The notes beneath the pieces were generated by a model. The model was not told where the DNA came from and did not search any database. It saw only the letters and a list, made by a program, of their open reading frames with translations. Positions 52,940 to 62,192 of a stretch of DNA of 64,000 bases are shown here, one piece after another (position 1 is the first letter of the stretch; every line of letters begins with the position of its first letter). The stretch comes from Sphingobium soli. Its GTDB lineage: Bacteria > Pseudomonadota > Alphaproteobacteria > Sphingomonadales > Sphingomonadaceae. Position numbers and translations under genes: made by a program. The stretch covers positions 62,001 to 126,000 of the forward strand of contig NZ_JAJGNP010000005.1 of NCBI RefSeq assembly GCF_020782245.1, read 5' to 3'.

Positions 52940-53036
52940 GCGCCATGACGGACCGGGATCGCGCATCCGTCCCGTTCCAGTCCCAAAGCGCGCCGCATCG
53001 TCATGCCTCACCCTTGGAGCAGGGGCGGTGCAAAGG

Positions 53037-54332
53037 TCAAGGAACAGAGGCCGTTACTTCCTCGATCAGGTCGGTCACTATGTCGAAATAGTCACGCCAG
53101 GTCGGCGCGCGCCACGCGCTGATGCGCGCCTGCTGCGCCGCGCGCTCGGGCGAATCTGCCTGCGCATAGGCGCAGATCGCCCGCATCCATCCCAGCCCGT
53201 CCAGCGGATCCAGATAGTCCGGCGCATCGCCACCCACTTCGCGATGGGCGATGATGTCGCTGCAAATCACCGGCACGCCCGCCGCCAGAGCCTCGACCAC
53301 CGGCATGCCGAATCCTTCGGCAAAGGACGGCATCAGCATCGCGCGGGCATTGGCGACCAGCGCCTGCATCCGGTTGTCAGACACTTCGCCCGCCTCGATC
53401 ACATGGCCGCGCAAAATGTCCGCACGCTCCAATATGTCGATGACATTCTCATTTTCCCAGCCGCGCCGTCCGATCAGCACCAGCACCGGGGCCGCATCGC
53501 CCATGTCCTCCACCAGCCGCCGCCAGATGGTGAGCAGCAGCAGATGGTTCTTTCGCGGCTCGATCGTCGAAATATAGACGAAATAGGGCCGCTTGGGCAG
53601 CGACTCGTCGCGCGCGCCGAATATGTCGGGGGCGTCGGCACCGAAATGCGCGACCCGCACAACCCGACCGTCCAGTCCGGCGCCCAGATGCGGCGCCAGC
53701 GCATCGATCGTCGCCTGGCTGTTGCCGATAATGCCGGTTGCATAGCGGTCAATCGTGCGCACGCGGCGGCGATGCTCGTCCGCACCCTGCGGCCGGGCAT
53801 ATTCGGGATGGCTCAACGGGATGACGTCATGCACCAGCGTCACCAACTTGGCGCCCTCCGCGCGCAGGATCGCGCCCACCTGGCCCGCGTCGTCCAGATG
53901 GTGCGGCGACACCTGCAAATAGATGCGCGGCCCCTTCGCCTTGGGCACCGGGCGCGGCCGGGTCGCGAACATATGGCGGATGACCGCCGCCTTGCCCTCG
54001 CCGCCCGCGTCGCTGCGCGTATTGCGCCACTTGGCTGCGGTAAAGGCCAGGAACTGGCGCACCGCCGCATTGCTCAACCGCCCATAATAGCCGCCAGCGG
54101 GATGCACCGCCGCGAAGGACAGGCGATGGGGCATTCGCTCCAGCAATTCGCGGGCATAGACATATTCGACCCGGTCGATCCCGGTCGGCGCGGGGTGGAA
54201 AGCGCGCGACAGCAGTCGCGACACGTCCAGCACCACTTCACTGTCGCCACGCGCGCCATCGAAGCGGGGACTGGCCCGCTTGGTGCGCAGCGCCAGCCGC
54301 GCGCCAGGGGCGTTGAAGGGACGCAGGGCCAT
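53037..54332 (-). CDS. glycosyltransferase family 4 protein
   Basis: The 431-residue protein has a GT-B fold with the donor-domain signatures FVYISTIEPRKNHLLLL and the EX7E motif in SFAEGFGMPVVEALAAGVPVICSD. The N-terminal part (VVLDVSRLLSRAFHPAPTGIDRVEYVYAREL) is typical of GT4 enzymes in capsule loci. It is upstream of kpsC on the same strand, 97 bases away, and probably acts on the same polysaccharide. Confidence 0.9.
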   Translation of the reverse strand: MALRPFNAPGARLALRTKRASPRFDGARGDSEVVLDVSRLLSRAFHPAPTGIDRVEYVYARELLERMPHRLSFAAVHPAGGYYGRLSNAAVRQFLAFTAAKWRNTRSDAGGEGKAAVIRHMFATRPRPVPKAKGPRIYLQVSPHHLDDAGQVGAILRAEGAKLVTLVHDVIPLSHPEYARPQGADEHRRRVRTIDRYATGIIGNSQATIDALAPHLGAGLDGRVVRVAHFGADAPDIFGARDESLPKRPYFVYISTIEPRKNHLLLLTIWRRLVEDMGDAAPVLVLIGRRGWENENVIDILERADILRGHVIEAGEVSDNRMQALVANARAMLMPSFAEGFGMPVVEALAAGVPVICSDIIAHREVGGDAPDYLDPLDGLGWMRAICAYAQADSPERAAQQARISAWRAPTWRDYFDIVTDLIEEVTASVP

Positions 54333-54377
54333 CGGCTCAGCGTCCGCCGCTCAGATGTGACAGGCAGGCGGACTGCA

Positions 54378-54818
54378 TCAGAACTGCGCGCGTATCTCTT
54401 GCGCCAGCGCTTCTAGCGCGTCGGGATCGGCCTTGCCGCCCGCGCCATGGGCGGCAAAGCCCTTGGGGTCGCCCTCCCATCTCGGCAGGATATGGACGTG
54501 CAGGTGGAAAATGGTCTGCCCGGCCGGCGCACCGTTGAACTGCGCGATCTGGATGCCGTCGGGGTTCAGCGCCTTGCGAATGGCGGTGGCGACCTTTTTC
54601 GTCGTCGCCATCACCTGGGCCAGCGCCTTGTCCTCCATTTCCAGCAGGTTACGCGCCTTCGACCATTTGGAAATCACCAGCGCATGGCCGCGCGTCTGCG
54701 GCATGATGTCCAGGAAGGACAGCGTGTCCGCATCCTCATACAGCGTGGTCGACGGTATCTTGCCCTGCAGGATCAGGGCAAAGATATTCGCGTCGTCATA
54801 GGTGCCGTCGAGGCTCAT
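54378..54818 (-). CDS. HIT family nucleotide-binding protein (histidine triad hydrolase)
   Basis: The 146-residue protein has the histidine triad HLHVHILP near residue 103 and the N-terminal ANIFALILQGKIPSTTLYED. HIT proteins hydrolyse nucleoside phosphoramidates or adenylylated compounds. It follows scoB by 9 bases and ends the CoA-transferase operon. No unusual residue is evident. Confidence 0.93.
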   Translation of the reverse strand: MSLDGTYDDANIFALILQGKIPSTTLYEDADTLSFLDIMPQTRGHALVISKWSKARNLLEMEDKALAQVMATTKKVATAIRKALNPDGIQIAQFNGAPAGQTIFHLHVHILPRWEGDPKGFAAHGAGGKADPDALEALAQEIRAQF

Positions 54819-54827
54819 GGAGTGCCC

Positions 54828-55463
54828 TTAGCTGATATAATGGGCGCTCGTCTTAGCAGCGACTTCCTCCGCCGTCACGCCCGGCGCCAGTTCAATGAGC
54901 TTGAACGGGCTGTCATGGTCGGGCCGCTGGAACACCGCCAAGTCGGTGACGATCATGTCAACGACATTGGTGCCGGTCAGCGGCAGGGTGCAGGCCGGGA
55001 TGAACTTGGGGTCGCCATTCTTGGACGTGTGCTCCATCACAACGATGATCTTCTTGACGCCCGCGACCAGATCCATCGCGCCGCCCATGCCCTTGATCAT
55101 CTTGCCGGGGATCATCCAGTTGGCGATGTCGCCATTTTCCGCGACTTCCATCGCGCCCAGCACAGTGAGGTCGATATGCCCGCCCCGGATCATCGCAAAA
55201 CTGTCGGCGCTGGAAAAATAGACCGACTGCGGCAGCTCGCTGATCGTCTGCTTGCCCGCGTTGATCAGGTCGGCGTCCTCCTCGCCCTCGAACGGAAACG
55301 GTCCGATGCCCAGCATCCCGTTTTCCGACTGGAGCGTCACTTCGACGCCATCGGGTATATGGTTCGCCACCAGCGTCGGGATGCCGATGCCCAGGTTTAC
55401 ATAGAAACCGTCCTTGAGTTCCTTCGCCGCGCGCGCGGCCATCTCGTCACGAGTCCAGGGCAT
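54828..55463 (-). CDS. scoB: 3-oxoacid CoA-transferase subunit B
   Basis: The 211-residue product has the catalytic Glu in [12 protein letters not shown], the GLGIPTLVA-type N-terminal motif ([17 protein letters not shown]) and the C-terminal [12 protein letters not shown]. With ScoA it moves CoA from succinyl-CoA to acetoacetate or related acids. Subunit A is encoded 1.2 kb upstream, separated by two other genes. Its ATG overlaps the DUF5076 stop (TGATG). Confidence 0.95.
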   Translation of the reverse strand: MPWTRDEMAARAAKELKDGFYVNLGIGIPTLVANHIPDGVEVTLQSENGMLGIGPFPFEGEEDADLINAGKQTISELPQSVYFSSADSFAMIRGGHIDLTVLGAMEVAENGDIANWMIPGKMIKGMGGAMDLVAGVKKIIVVMEHTSKNGDPKFIPACTLPLTGTNVVDMIVTDLAVFQRPDHDSPFKLIELAPGVTAEEVAAKTSAHYIS

Positions 55464-55792
55464 CAGTTCAGCTTTCCTTCCTGAATGGTCGTTATGCTCG
55501 CAAACTGCTCACGCAGTTCTTCAACAACCCCGTCACTTATTGCCTGAAGCATGGTTACTTCGTCAGCATCGTAGGTGGTTGCATAGGCGCGGGCGGCGTG
55601 ACGCATTGTATCTGCGATCAAATAACCGAATGCGACAGGATCGGCCAAAACATGTGCGTCGATCCATACGCTACTGCCCGCATTATTGGTGACCCATATT
55701 CGGGCGACTTCCGCTGATTGTGGCGTAAGATTATCGCCCTTATCCAGAGAAATAGCACCGGGATGCTCCGCCTTCTTTCGAAAGCCAATCAC
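55463..55792 (-). CDS. DUF5076 domain protein
   Basis: The 109-residue protein fits DUF5076 by pattern: [20 protein letters not shown], then [21 protein letters not shown] and [16 protein letters not shown]. Function unknown. It starts at a GTG that overlaps the acid phosphatase stop (GTGA), and its stop overlaps the scoB start. This tight coupling places it firmly in the sco operon. Elsewhere in sphingomonads it may occur next to acid phosphatase genes, but I cannot check that. Confidence 0.7.
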   Translation of the reverse strand: MIGFRKKAEHPGAISLDKGDNLTPQSAEVARIWVTNNAGSSVWIDAHVLADPVAFGYLIADTMRHAARAYATTYDADEVTMLQAISDGVVEELREQFASITTIQEGKLN

Positions 55793-56667
55793 GGCCGACG
55801 TCCTTCGGGCGCCCACCTCTTGTCCATCGGAAATATGTCGTCGAACCCGCCCTTGAGGCCGCTGCCATAGACGGGGTTGGGCATCACGAACCAGCCATTG
55901 CCCCACATGCCGGCAATCGGCAGGGTCATGGTCGCGGCGCGGCGCGCGGGCACGGCTTGCCCCGCATTGAACAGGTCGGAGAAATCACCCAGCTGGTCGC
56001 CGCCCATGGCGATGACGCAATATTTGGAGGAAATCGTCGCACGGCGGCCATCCTTGCGTGAACCCATGGCGTCGTCGCCGCTGAGGTACAGCGTCTGGCC
56101 ATGCACCGCCTCCCCCAGGCCCGCCGCCCGGATCGCGCGCGCGGTCGCGTCGGCATTGGCGGCCGACCGGTTGGTGTTGAAGATAACGGTCACGCCCATC
56201 TTGCGCAGCGCAGCCAGCACATGGTCCGCGCCCGGCACCGGCGCGACCGCGCCCTCGCCCGTCTTTTCCCAGGCATCCCAATCGGCCGCATTATACCCCT
56301 TGGCGCTGGTCGCATCATGATATTCATAACCGGTGTTGAGCATCACCGTTTCGTCGACGTCGAACACCGCCGCCAGTGGCTTGTCGCCGCAGGGCACGAA
56401 TTTGGGCGCGTCCAGGCTCGCTCCTTGCGCCAGCACCACGCTATCGGCCGGGCGCACCTTCACCTTGGCCGCGACATAGCCCAGCAGCCCGTGCCAGGCC
56501 TGAACCGACAGCGCCGCGCCTTCACCCGACCCGTAGAGATATTGCATCCCCGCGGGCGGATTGGCGGGAGCAGCGGCAACGGGCGCGGGCGGCGCGCTCG
56601 TCACGCTCGCGCAGGCCGCCAGAGGCAAAGCGAGGAACGCCGCGCCAAGCCGCATCCTTGCGGGCAT
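55789..56667 (-). CDS. acid phosphatase lipoprotein, HAD class B/e(P4) type
   Basis: The 292-residue product has a lipobox (ALPLAAC, Cys19), the HAD motif DVDETVM (Asp103 and Asp105), motif II in VIFNTNRSA and the late acidic motif GDQLGDFSD. It resembles the e(P4)/5'-nucleotidase lipoproteins that free nucleosides or phosphate in the envelope. Its ATG overlaps the scoA stop and its stop overlaps the DUF5076 start. Finding it between sco subunits is unusual. Confidence 0.88.
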   Translation of the reverse strand: MPARMRLGAAFLALPLAACASVTSAPPAPVAAAPANPPAGMQYLYGSGEGAALSVQAWHGLLGYVAAKVKVRPADSVVLAQGASLDAPKFVPCGDKPLAAVFDVDETVMLNTGYEYHDATSAKGYNAADWDAWEKTGEGAVAPVPGADHVLAALRKMGVTVIFNTNRSAANADATARAIRAAGLGEAVHGQTLYLSGDDAMGSRKDGRRATISSKYCVIAMGGDQLGDFSDLFNAGQAVPARRAATMTLPIAGMWGNGWFVMPNPVYGSGLKGGFDDIFPMDKRWAPEGRRP

Positions 56668-57377
56668 CACGCCGCCTCCCGCTCCCTCACAGTGCGGAAC
56701 TCGATCTTCTTGTCATAGGGCGCGCCTACGATCATTCGCTTGACATAGATGCCGGGCAGATGGATCGCATCAGGGTCCAGGCTGCCGGTCGGCACCACTT
56801 CCTCGACCTCGGCGATGCAGACCTTCGCCGCCGTCGCCATCGGCTGATTGAAGTTGCGCGCGGTCTTGCGGAAGATGAGGTTGCCGCTCTCATCGGCCTT
56901 CCACCCCTTGATGATGGCGATGTCGGCGAAGATGCCGCGCTCCAATATATAATCCTGCCCGTCGAAGCTCTTGACTTCCTTGCCCTCGGCCACCTGCGTG
57001 CCCACGCCGGTCTTGGTGTAGAAGCCGGGAATCCCCGCCCCGCCCGCACGGCACCGCTCCGCCAGCGTCCCCTGCGGGCAGAACTCCACCTCCAGTTCGC
57101 CGGCCAGAAACTGCCGTTCGAATTCCTTGTTTTCCCCGACATAGGAGGAGATCATCTTCTTCACCTGCCGCGTGCGCAACAGCTTGCCCAGCCCCTCGCC
57201 GTCGATCCCGGCATTGTTGGACGCGATGGTCATATCCTTGACCCCGGCATCGCGGATGGCGTCGATCAGCCGCTCTGGAATGCCGCACAGGCCAAAGCCG
57301 CCCGCGCAAATCTGCATCCCGTCGAACAGCAGCCCGTCCAGCGCAGCCGCAGCATCGGGGTAGAGCTTCTTCACCAT
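56667..57377 (-). CDS. scoA: 3-oxoacid CoA-transferase subunit A
   Basis: The 236-residue product has the conserved GGFGLCGIPERLI, SNNAGIDGEGLGKL, EFCPQGTLAERCRAGGAGIPGFYTKTGVGT and RKTARNFNQPMA motifs of subunit A. It forms the A2B2 or AB enzyme with ScoB. It is the first gene of the five-gene operon scoA-acid phosphatase-DUF5076-scoB-HIT and is divergent from a LysR regulator, which may control it. Confidence 0.95.
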   Translation of the reverse strand: MVKKLYPDAAAALDGLLFDGMQICAGGFGLCGIPERLIDAIRDAGVKDMTIASNNAGIDGEGLGKLLRTRQVKKMISSYVGENKEFERQFLAGELEVEFCPQGTLAERCRAGGAGIPGFYTKTGVGTQVAEGKEVKSFDGQDYILERGIFADIAIIKGWKADESGNLIFRKTARNFNQPMATAAKVCIAEVEEVVPTGSLDPDAIHLPGIYVKRMIVGAPYDKKIEFRTVREREAA

Positions 57378-57463
57378 GGGCGCTTCTCCTTGAATATGAA
57401 CATGGGTCTAGGCGGTCGAAAGGATCAATACCAATGATTTGTTTTTTCGGATAAGCCAAAATA

Positions 57464-58333
57464 ATGGCTATCAATCGTATCGCCTTCTATCACCTCGAAA
57501 CGCTGCTGTGGATCGCGCGGCTGGGCACATTCGCCGCGGCGGCGGCGCGCCTCAACACGACGCAACCCGCCATTTCCGCGCGTGTGCGCGAATTGGAAAG
57601 CCATCTTGGCACCGCCCTTTTCCGCCGCGAAGGGCGCGCCATGGCGTTGACCCCCGCGGGCCGCGAACTGGTGCGCGAAAGCGAACCCCTCTGGGCGCGT
57701 TTCCAGACAGTGCTGACCGGATGCAGCGACATTGGCGGCGCGCGCGGGGTCGTGCGCGTGGGATCGGGGGAGATTGCGGCGGCGATCTGTCTGCCCGACT
57801 TCGTCACCGCGCTGGGCCGCGACCTGCCCAATGTCACGCTGGCAATCGACATCGCACTGACCGTGGACCTGATCCAGCAGCTGGCGTCGGGGCAGGCCGA
57901 CATGATCTTCGGCGCAGGGCCGGTTGCGCACCCGATGCTGCGCTCGACACCGATCGGCGGCGTCGATCTTCTCTGGCTTGCCAGCCCCGCCATCGCCAGC
58001 GCGCCGCCGCCGCGCCCGCCGGTCTGGTCGCTGTCCAGCGCCTCGCCGCTCTATCACCTCGTCAAGGACGCGCTGGCCGACTCCCCGCTGGCCACCAGCC
58101 CCGTCAACCTGTGCAACAATGTGCGCACGATGATCGATATCGTCACGCGCGGCGGCGGCGTCGGGGCCTTTCCCGGAGCGATGGTGCGCCACCATCTGGA
58201 AAGCGGCCAACTCGTCAGACTGCCCGACATGCCGCCCTTGCCGCAGATCGCCTTTCACGTCGCCGTGCGCGCGGCCGAAAGTGATCCGCTGGTCCTCGCC
58301 ATTTTCGGCCGGGCCAGCGGATTGCGGCTCTAG
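57464..58333 (+). CDS. LysR family transcriptional regulator
   Basis: The 289-residue protein has the LysR helix-turn-helix at residues 8-65 ([38 protein letters not shown]) and a LysR substrate-binding domain. It is divergent from scoA with an 86-base spacer, the normal place for the LysR binding site, so it probably controls the operon in response to a keto acid or CoA ester. Its stop codon overlaps the thiSG stop (shared CTAG). Confidence 0.92.
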   Translation: MAINRIAFYHLETLLWIARLGTFAAAAARLNTTQPAISARVRELESHLGTALFRREGRAMALTPAGRELVRESEPLWARFQTVLTGCSDIGGARGVVRVGSGEIAAAICLPDFVTALGRDLPNVTLAIDIALTVDLIQQLASGQADMIFGAGPVAHPMLRSTPIGGVDLLWLASPAIASAPPPRPPVWSLSSASPLYHLVKDALADSPLATSPVNLCNNVRTMIDIVTRGGGVGAFPGAMVRHHLESGQLVRLPDMPPLPQIAFHVAVRAAESDPLVLAIFGRASGLRL

Positions 58334-59325
58334 ATCAGACCGGCGAGCGGGCTCGACGGGTCGGCATATAGGCGCTTGCCCATGCGCCCGGCGCGATAGG
58401 CCATGCGGCCCGCCTCGACGCCCGCCTTCATCGCGGCGGCCATCAGCACCGGGTCCTTCGCTTCGGCGATGGCGGTGTTCATGAGGACGCCGGTGCAGCC
58501 CAGTTCCATCGCCTGCGCGGCTTCGGACGCGGTGCCCACGCCCGCATCGACCAGCACGGGCAGCGTCGTGCCCTCCACGATCAAACGGATCGTCACCCGG
58601 TTCTGGATGCCAAGGCCGCTGCCGATCGGCGCGCCCAGCGGCATGATCGCGACGGCGCCTGCATCCTCCAGCCGCTTGGCCGCGATCGGATCGTCGACGC
58701 AATAGACCATCGGCTTGAAGCCTTCTTTGGCCAGCACTTCGGTCGCGCGCAGCGTCTCGACCATGTCGGGATAAAGGGTGCGCGCCTCGCCCAGCACCTC
58801 CAGCTTGACCAGATCCCATCCCCCCGCCTCGCGCGCCAGGCGCAGCGTGCGGATCGCCTCCTCGCCTGTGAAGCATCCCGCCGTATTGGGCAGGTAGGTG
58901 ATTTTTTTGGGGTCGATATAGTCGGTCAGCATCGGCGCCTTGGGGTCGCTCACATTCACCCGCCGCACCGCCACCGTGACGATTTCCGCGCCCGACGCCG
59001 CGACTGCGGCCGCATTCTGTTCGAAGCTCTTATATTTGCCCGTCCCCACGATCAGGCGCGACGTGAACGCCTTGCCCGCGACCGACCAGCCATCATCGCC
59101 CGCGCCATCGCCGCCGCCGACGAAATGGACGATCTCCAGCTCATCACCGTCCTCGACCCGGACATCCGCCAGCGTCGATCGCGGCACCACCTCCAGATTG
59201 CGCTCCACCGCGACCTTTTCGGGCGTGAAGCCCAGTTCGCTCGCCAGTTCAGCGAGGGTCAGCCCCTCGCGAACGCGGCGATGTTCGCCGTTGATGCGGA
59301 TGGAAATGGTGCCGTCTATGCTCAC
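58330..59325 (-). CDS. thiG: fused ThiS-ThiG: sulfur carrier and thiazole synthase
   Basis: The first 72 residues are ThiS (ending EIVHFVGGG at residue 72), followed without a break by ThiG (from about residue 82: [18 protein letters not shown]; Schiff-base Lys174 in DLVKLEVLG; then [15 protein letters not shown]). Together they build the thiazole of thiamine. In the free form ThiS needs its C-terminal Gly carboxylated to thiocarboxylate; here the GG is internal, so processing or another sulfur route is needed. The fused form is known in alphaproteobacteria. It stands alone. Confidence 0.95.
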   Translation of the reverse strand: MSIDGTISIRINGEHRRVREGLTLAELASELGFTPEKVAVERNLEVVPRSTLADVRVEDGDELEIVHFVGGGDGAGDDGWSVAGKAFTSRLIVGTGKYKSFEQNAAAVAASGAEIVTVAVRRVNVSDPKAPMLTDYIDPKKITYLPNTAGCFTGEEAIRTLRLAREAGGWDLVKLEVLGEARTLYPDMVETLRATEVLAKEGFKPMVYCVDDPIAAKRLEDAGAVAIMPLGAPIGSGLGIQNRVTIRLIVEGTTLPVLVDAGVGTASEAAQAMELGCTGVLMNTAIAEAKDPVLMAAAMKAGVEAGRMAYRAGRMGKRLYADPSSPLAGLI

Positions 59326-59347
59326 TATGCTGTCCCGATTGGCAAAG

Positions 59348-59367
59348 TGTCTCGACGCGGCGAGACA
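59348..59367. other. short inverted repeat between thiSG and aroQ
   Basis: TGTCTCG and CGAGACA are separated by 6 bases in the divergent 116-base gap. It could be a regulator-binding site or a leader hairpin. No thiamine riboswitch (THI box) was recognised upstream of thiSG. Confidence 0.3.
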
Positions 59368-59441
59368 GGAAAGGCTATGGATTGCCTCGCATATAGGGGC
59401 GGCCCTGCCTCCGCCGCAACATCTGAAAAAGGGGACCGGAC

Positions 59442-59882
59442 GTGGCCGACGCGCGCAAAATCTATGTGCTCAATGGGCCCAATCTTAACATGCTCGGCAC
59501 GCGCGAGCCGGAGATTTACGGCTATGACACGCTCGACGACATCGCCCAGCGCATGGAGGACGCGGCCAATCGCGCCCATGTGGAAATCGACTTCCGCCAG
59601 TCCAATCACGAAGGCCATCTGGTCGACTGGTTGCAGGAAGCCCATGCGGAAGGCGCGCATGCCGTCATCATCAATCCCGGTGCCTACACCCACACGTCCA
59701 TCGCGCTGCATGACGCGATAAAAGGCATCAGCGTGCCGGTAATCGAAATTCACCTGTCCAACCCGCATGCGCGTGAGCCTTTCCGCCACACAAGCTATGT
59801 CGGCATGGCGGCGAAGGGCACGATCGCGGGCTTTGGCCCCATGTCCTACATGCTGGCGCTGGAAGCCGCGCTGGAATTATGA
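59442..59882 (+). CDS. aroQ: 3-dehydroquinate dehydratase, type II
   Basis: The 146-residue protein has the type II signatures: [20 protein letters not shown] at the start, the catalytic Tyr in that segment, [17 protein letters not shown] and [15 protein letters not shown] with the catalytic His. It removes water from 3-dehydroquinate in the shikimate pathway. The start is a GTG. It is followed by accB, as in many proteobacteria. Confidence 0.96.
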   Translation: MADARKIYVLNGPNLNMLGTREPEIYGYDTLDDIAQRMEDAANRAHVEIDFRQSNHEGHLVDWLQEAHAEGAHAVIINPGAYTHTSIALHDAIKGISVPVIEIHLSNPHAREPFRHTSYVGMAAKGTIAGFGPMSYMLALEAALEL

Positions 59883-59965
59883 TCCGACGCACGAAAGTTG
59901 CGCTTTGGCGTAAATACGCATAGGCGCTGGCGCCAGAAACAATATTCACCGGCCAGGGACTTCAC

Positions 59966-60457
59966 ATGACCGATAATCAGGAAAAGGGCGCAATGCAGGT
60001 CGATGTTCAGCTCGTGCGGGACCTTGCCGCCCTGCTCGACGACACCAACCTCACCGAGATCGAGGTGGAGGATGGCGACCGCAAGATTCGCGTCGCGCGC
60101 AAGGCCGGCGGCGCGGCTGCCGCTGTCTATGCGCCCGCGCCTGCCGCCCCGGCGGCCGCTGCGCCTGCCCCCGCCGCCGCGCCGGCTGCGCCCGCCGTTG
60201 CGCCCGAAGGCGCGCTGCCGCCCGGCACCCTGGTCAAATCGCCGATCGTGGGCACCGCCTATCTGTCCGCCGAACCGGGCGCCGCGCCCTTCGCACGCGT
60301 GGGATCGCAAGTGCAGGCCGGCGACACCGTCCTGATCGTCGAAGCGATGAAGGTCATGAACGCCATCGCCGCGCCGGTGTCCGGCACGGTCAAGACGGTG
60401 CTGGTCGATAATGGCCAGCCGGTCGAATATGACCAGCCGCTGATCGTGATCGAATAA
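59966..60457 (+). CDS. accB: acetyl-CoA carboxylase biotin carboxyl carrier protein
   Basis: The 163-residue product has an N-terminal segment ([32 protein letters not shown]), a flexible Ala/Pro linker and a C-terminal biotinyl domain with Lys129 in VEAMKVMN. It carries CO2 from AccC to the carboxyltransferase in fatty acid synthesis. It follows aroQ by 83 bases and precedes accC by 14, so it is co-transcribed with accC. The alternate start at residue 10 is less likely. Confidence 0.96.
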   Translation: MTDNQEKGAMQVDVQLVRDLAALLDDTNLTEIEVEDGDRKIRVARKAGGAAAAVYAPAPAAPAAAAPAPAAAPAAPAVAPEGALPPGTLVKSPIVGTAYLSAEPGAAPFARVGSQVQAGDTVLIVEAMKVMNAIAAPVSGTVKTVLVDNGQPVEYDQPLIVIE

Positions 60458-60471
60458 GGCGCGCGACGATC

Positions 60472-61820
<1,349 letters not shown>

Positions 61821-61824
<4 letters not shown>

Positions 61825-62165
61825 AGGCCACCATCTGGCACAATCCCAAATGCGGCACGTCGCGCAAGACGCTCGCCATATTGGAAGAGACGCCGGGGGT
61901 CGATGTCGAGGTGATCGAGTATCTCAAGACGCCCTATAGCCGCGACAAAATCGCGCAGCTGATCGCCGACGCCGGCATGACCCCGGCCGACGCGATCCGC
62001 ACCATGGGCACTGATGCGGAAGAACGCGGTCTCCCCGCGATGGCCCCCGACGCGATCCTGGATGCAATGGCGGCCAATTCTGCCTATGTGAATCGTCCCT
62101 TCGTCGAAACCGACAAGGGCGTGCGCTTCTGCCGGCCGCAGGACAAGGTGCGCGAGATACTCTAG
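61821..62165 (+). CDS. ArsC/Spx-family reductase-like protein
   Basis: The 114-residue protein has a glutaredoxin-like fold with a single N-terminal active Cys ([12 protein letters not shown], Cys11) and the family's [19 protein letters not shown] end. It is annotated in many genomes as arsenate reductase; a redox-regulatory role is possible, since no arsenic genes are near. The start is the ATG overlapping the accC stop (ATGA). It is 27 bases before the oxidoreductase gene. Confidence 0.88.
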
Positions 62166-62192
62166 GCGGCACGCGGGCAAAGGCACGGCATC

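Noticed and set aside
52842..54416. Open frame of 524 codons on the plus strand
   Set aside because: It is opposite the GT4 and the 5' end of kpsC, has the composition of a shadow frame and no recognisable domain.
58330..58333. Shared CTAG in the stops of the LysR and thiSG genes
   Set aside because: A four-base overlap of convergent stop codons is a normal result of compact gene packing.
59326..59441. Possible thiamine riboswitch before thiSG
   Set aside because: The CTGAGA and related THI-box motifs are not present; only a 7-base inverted repeat was found.
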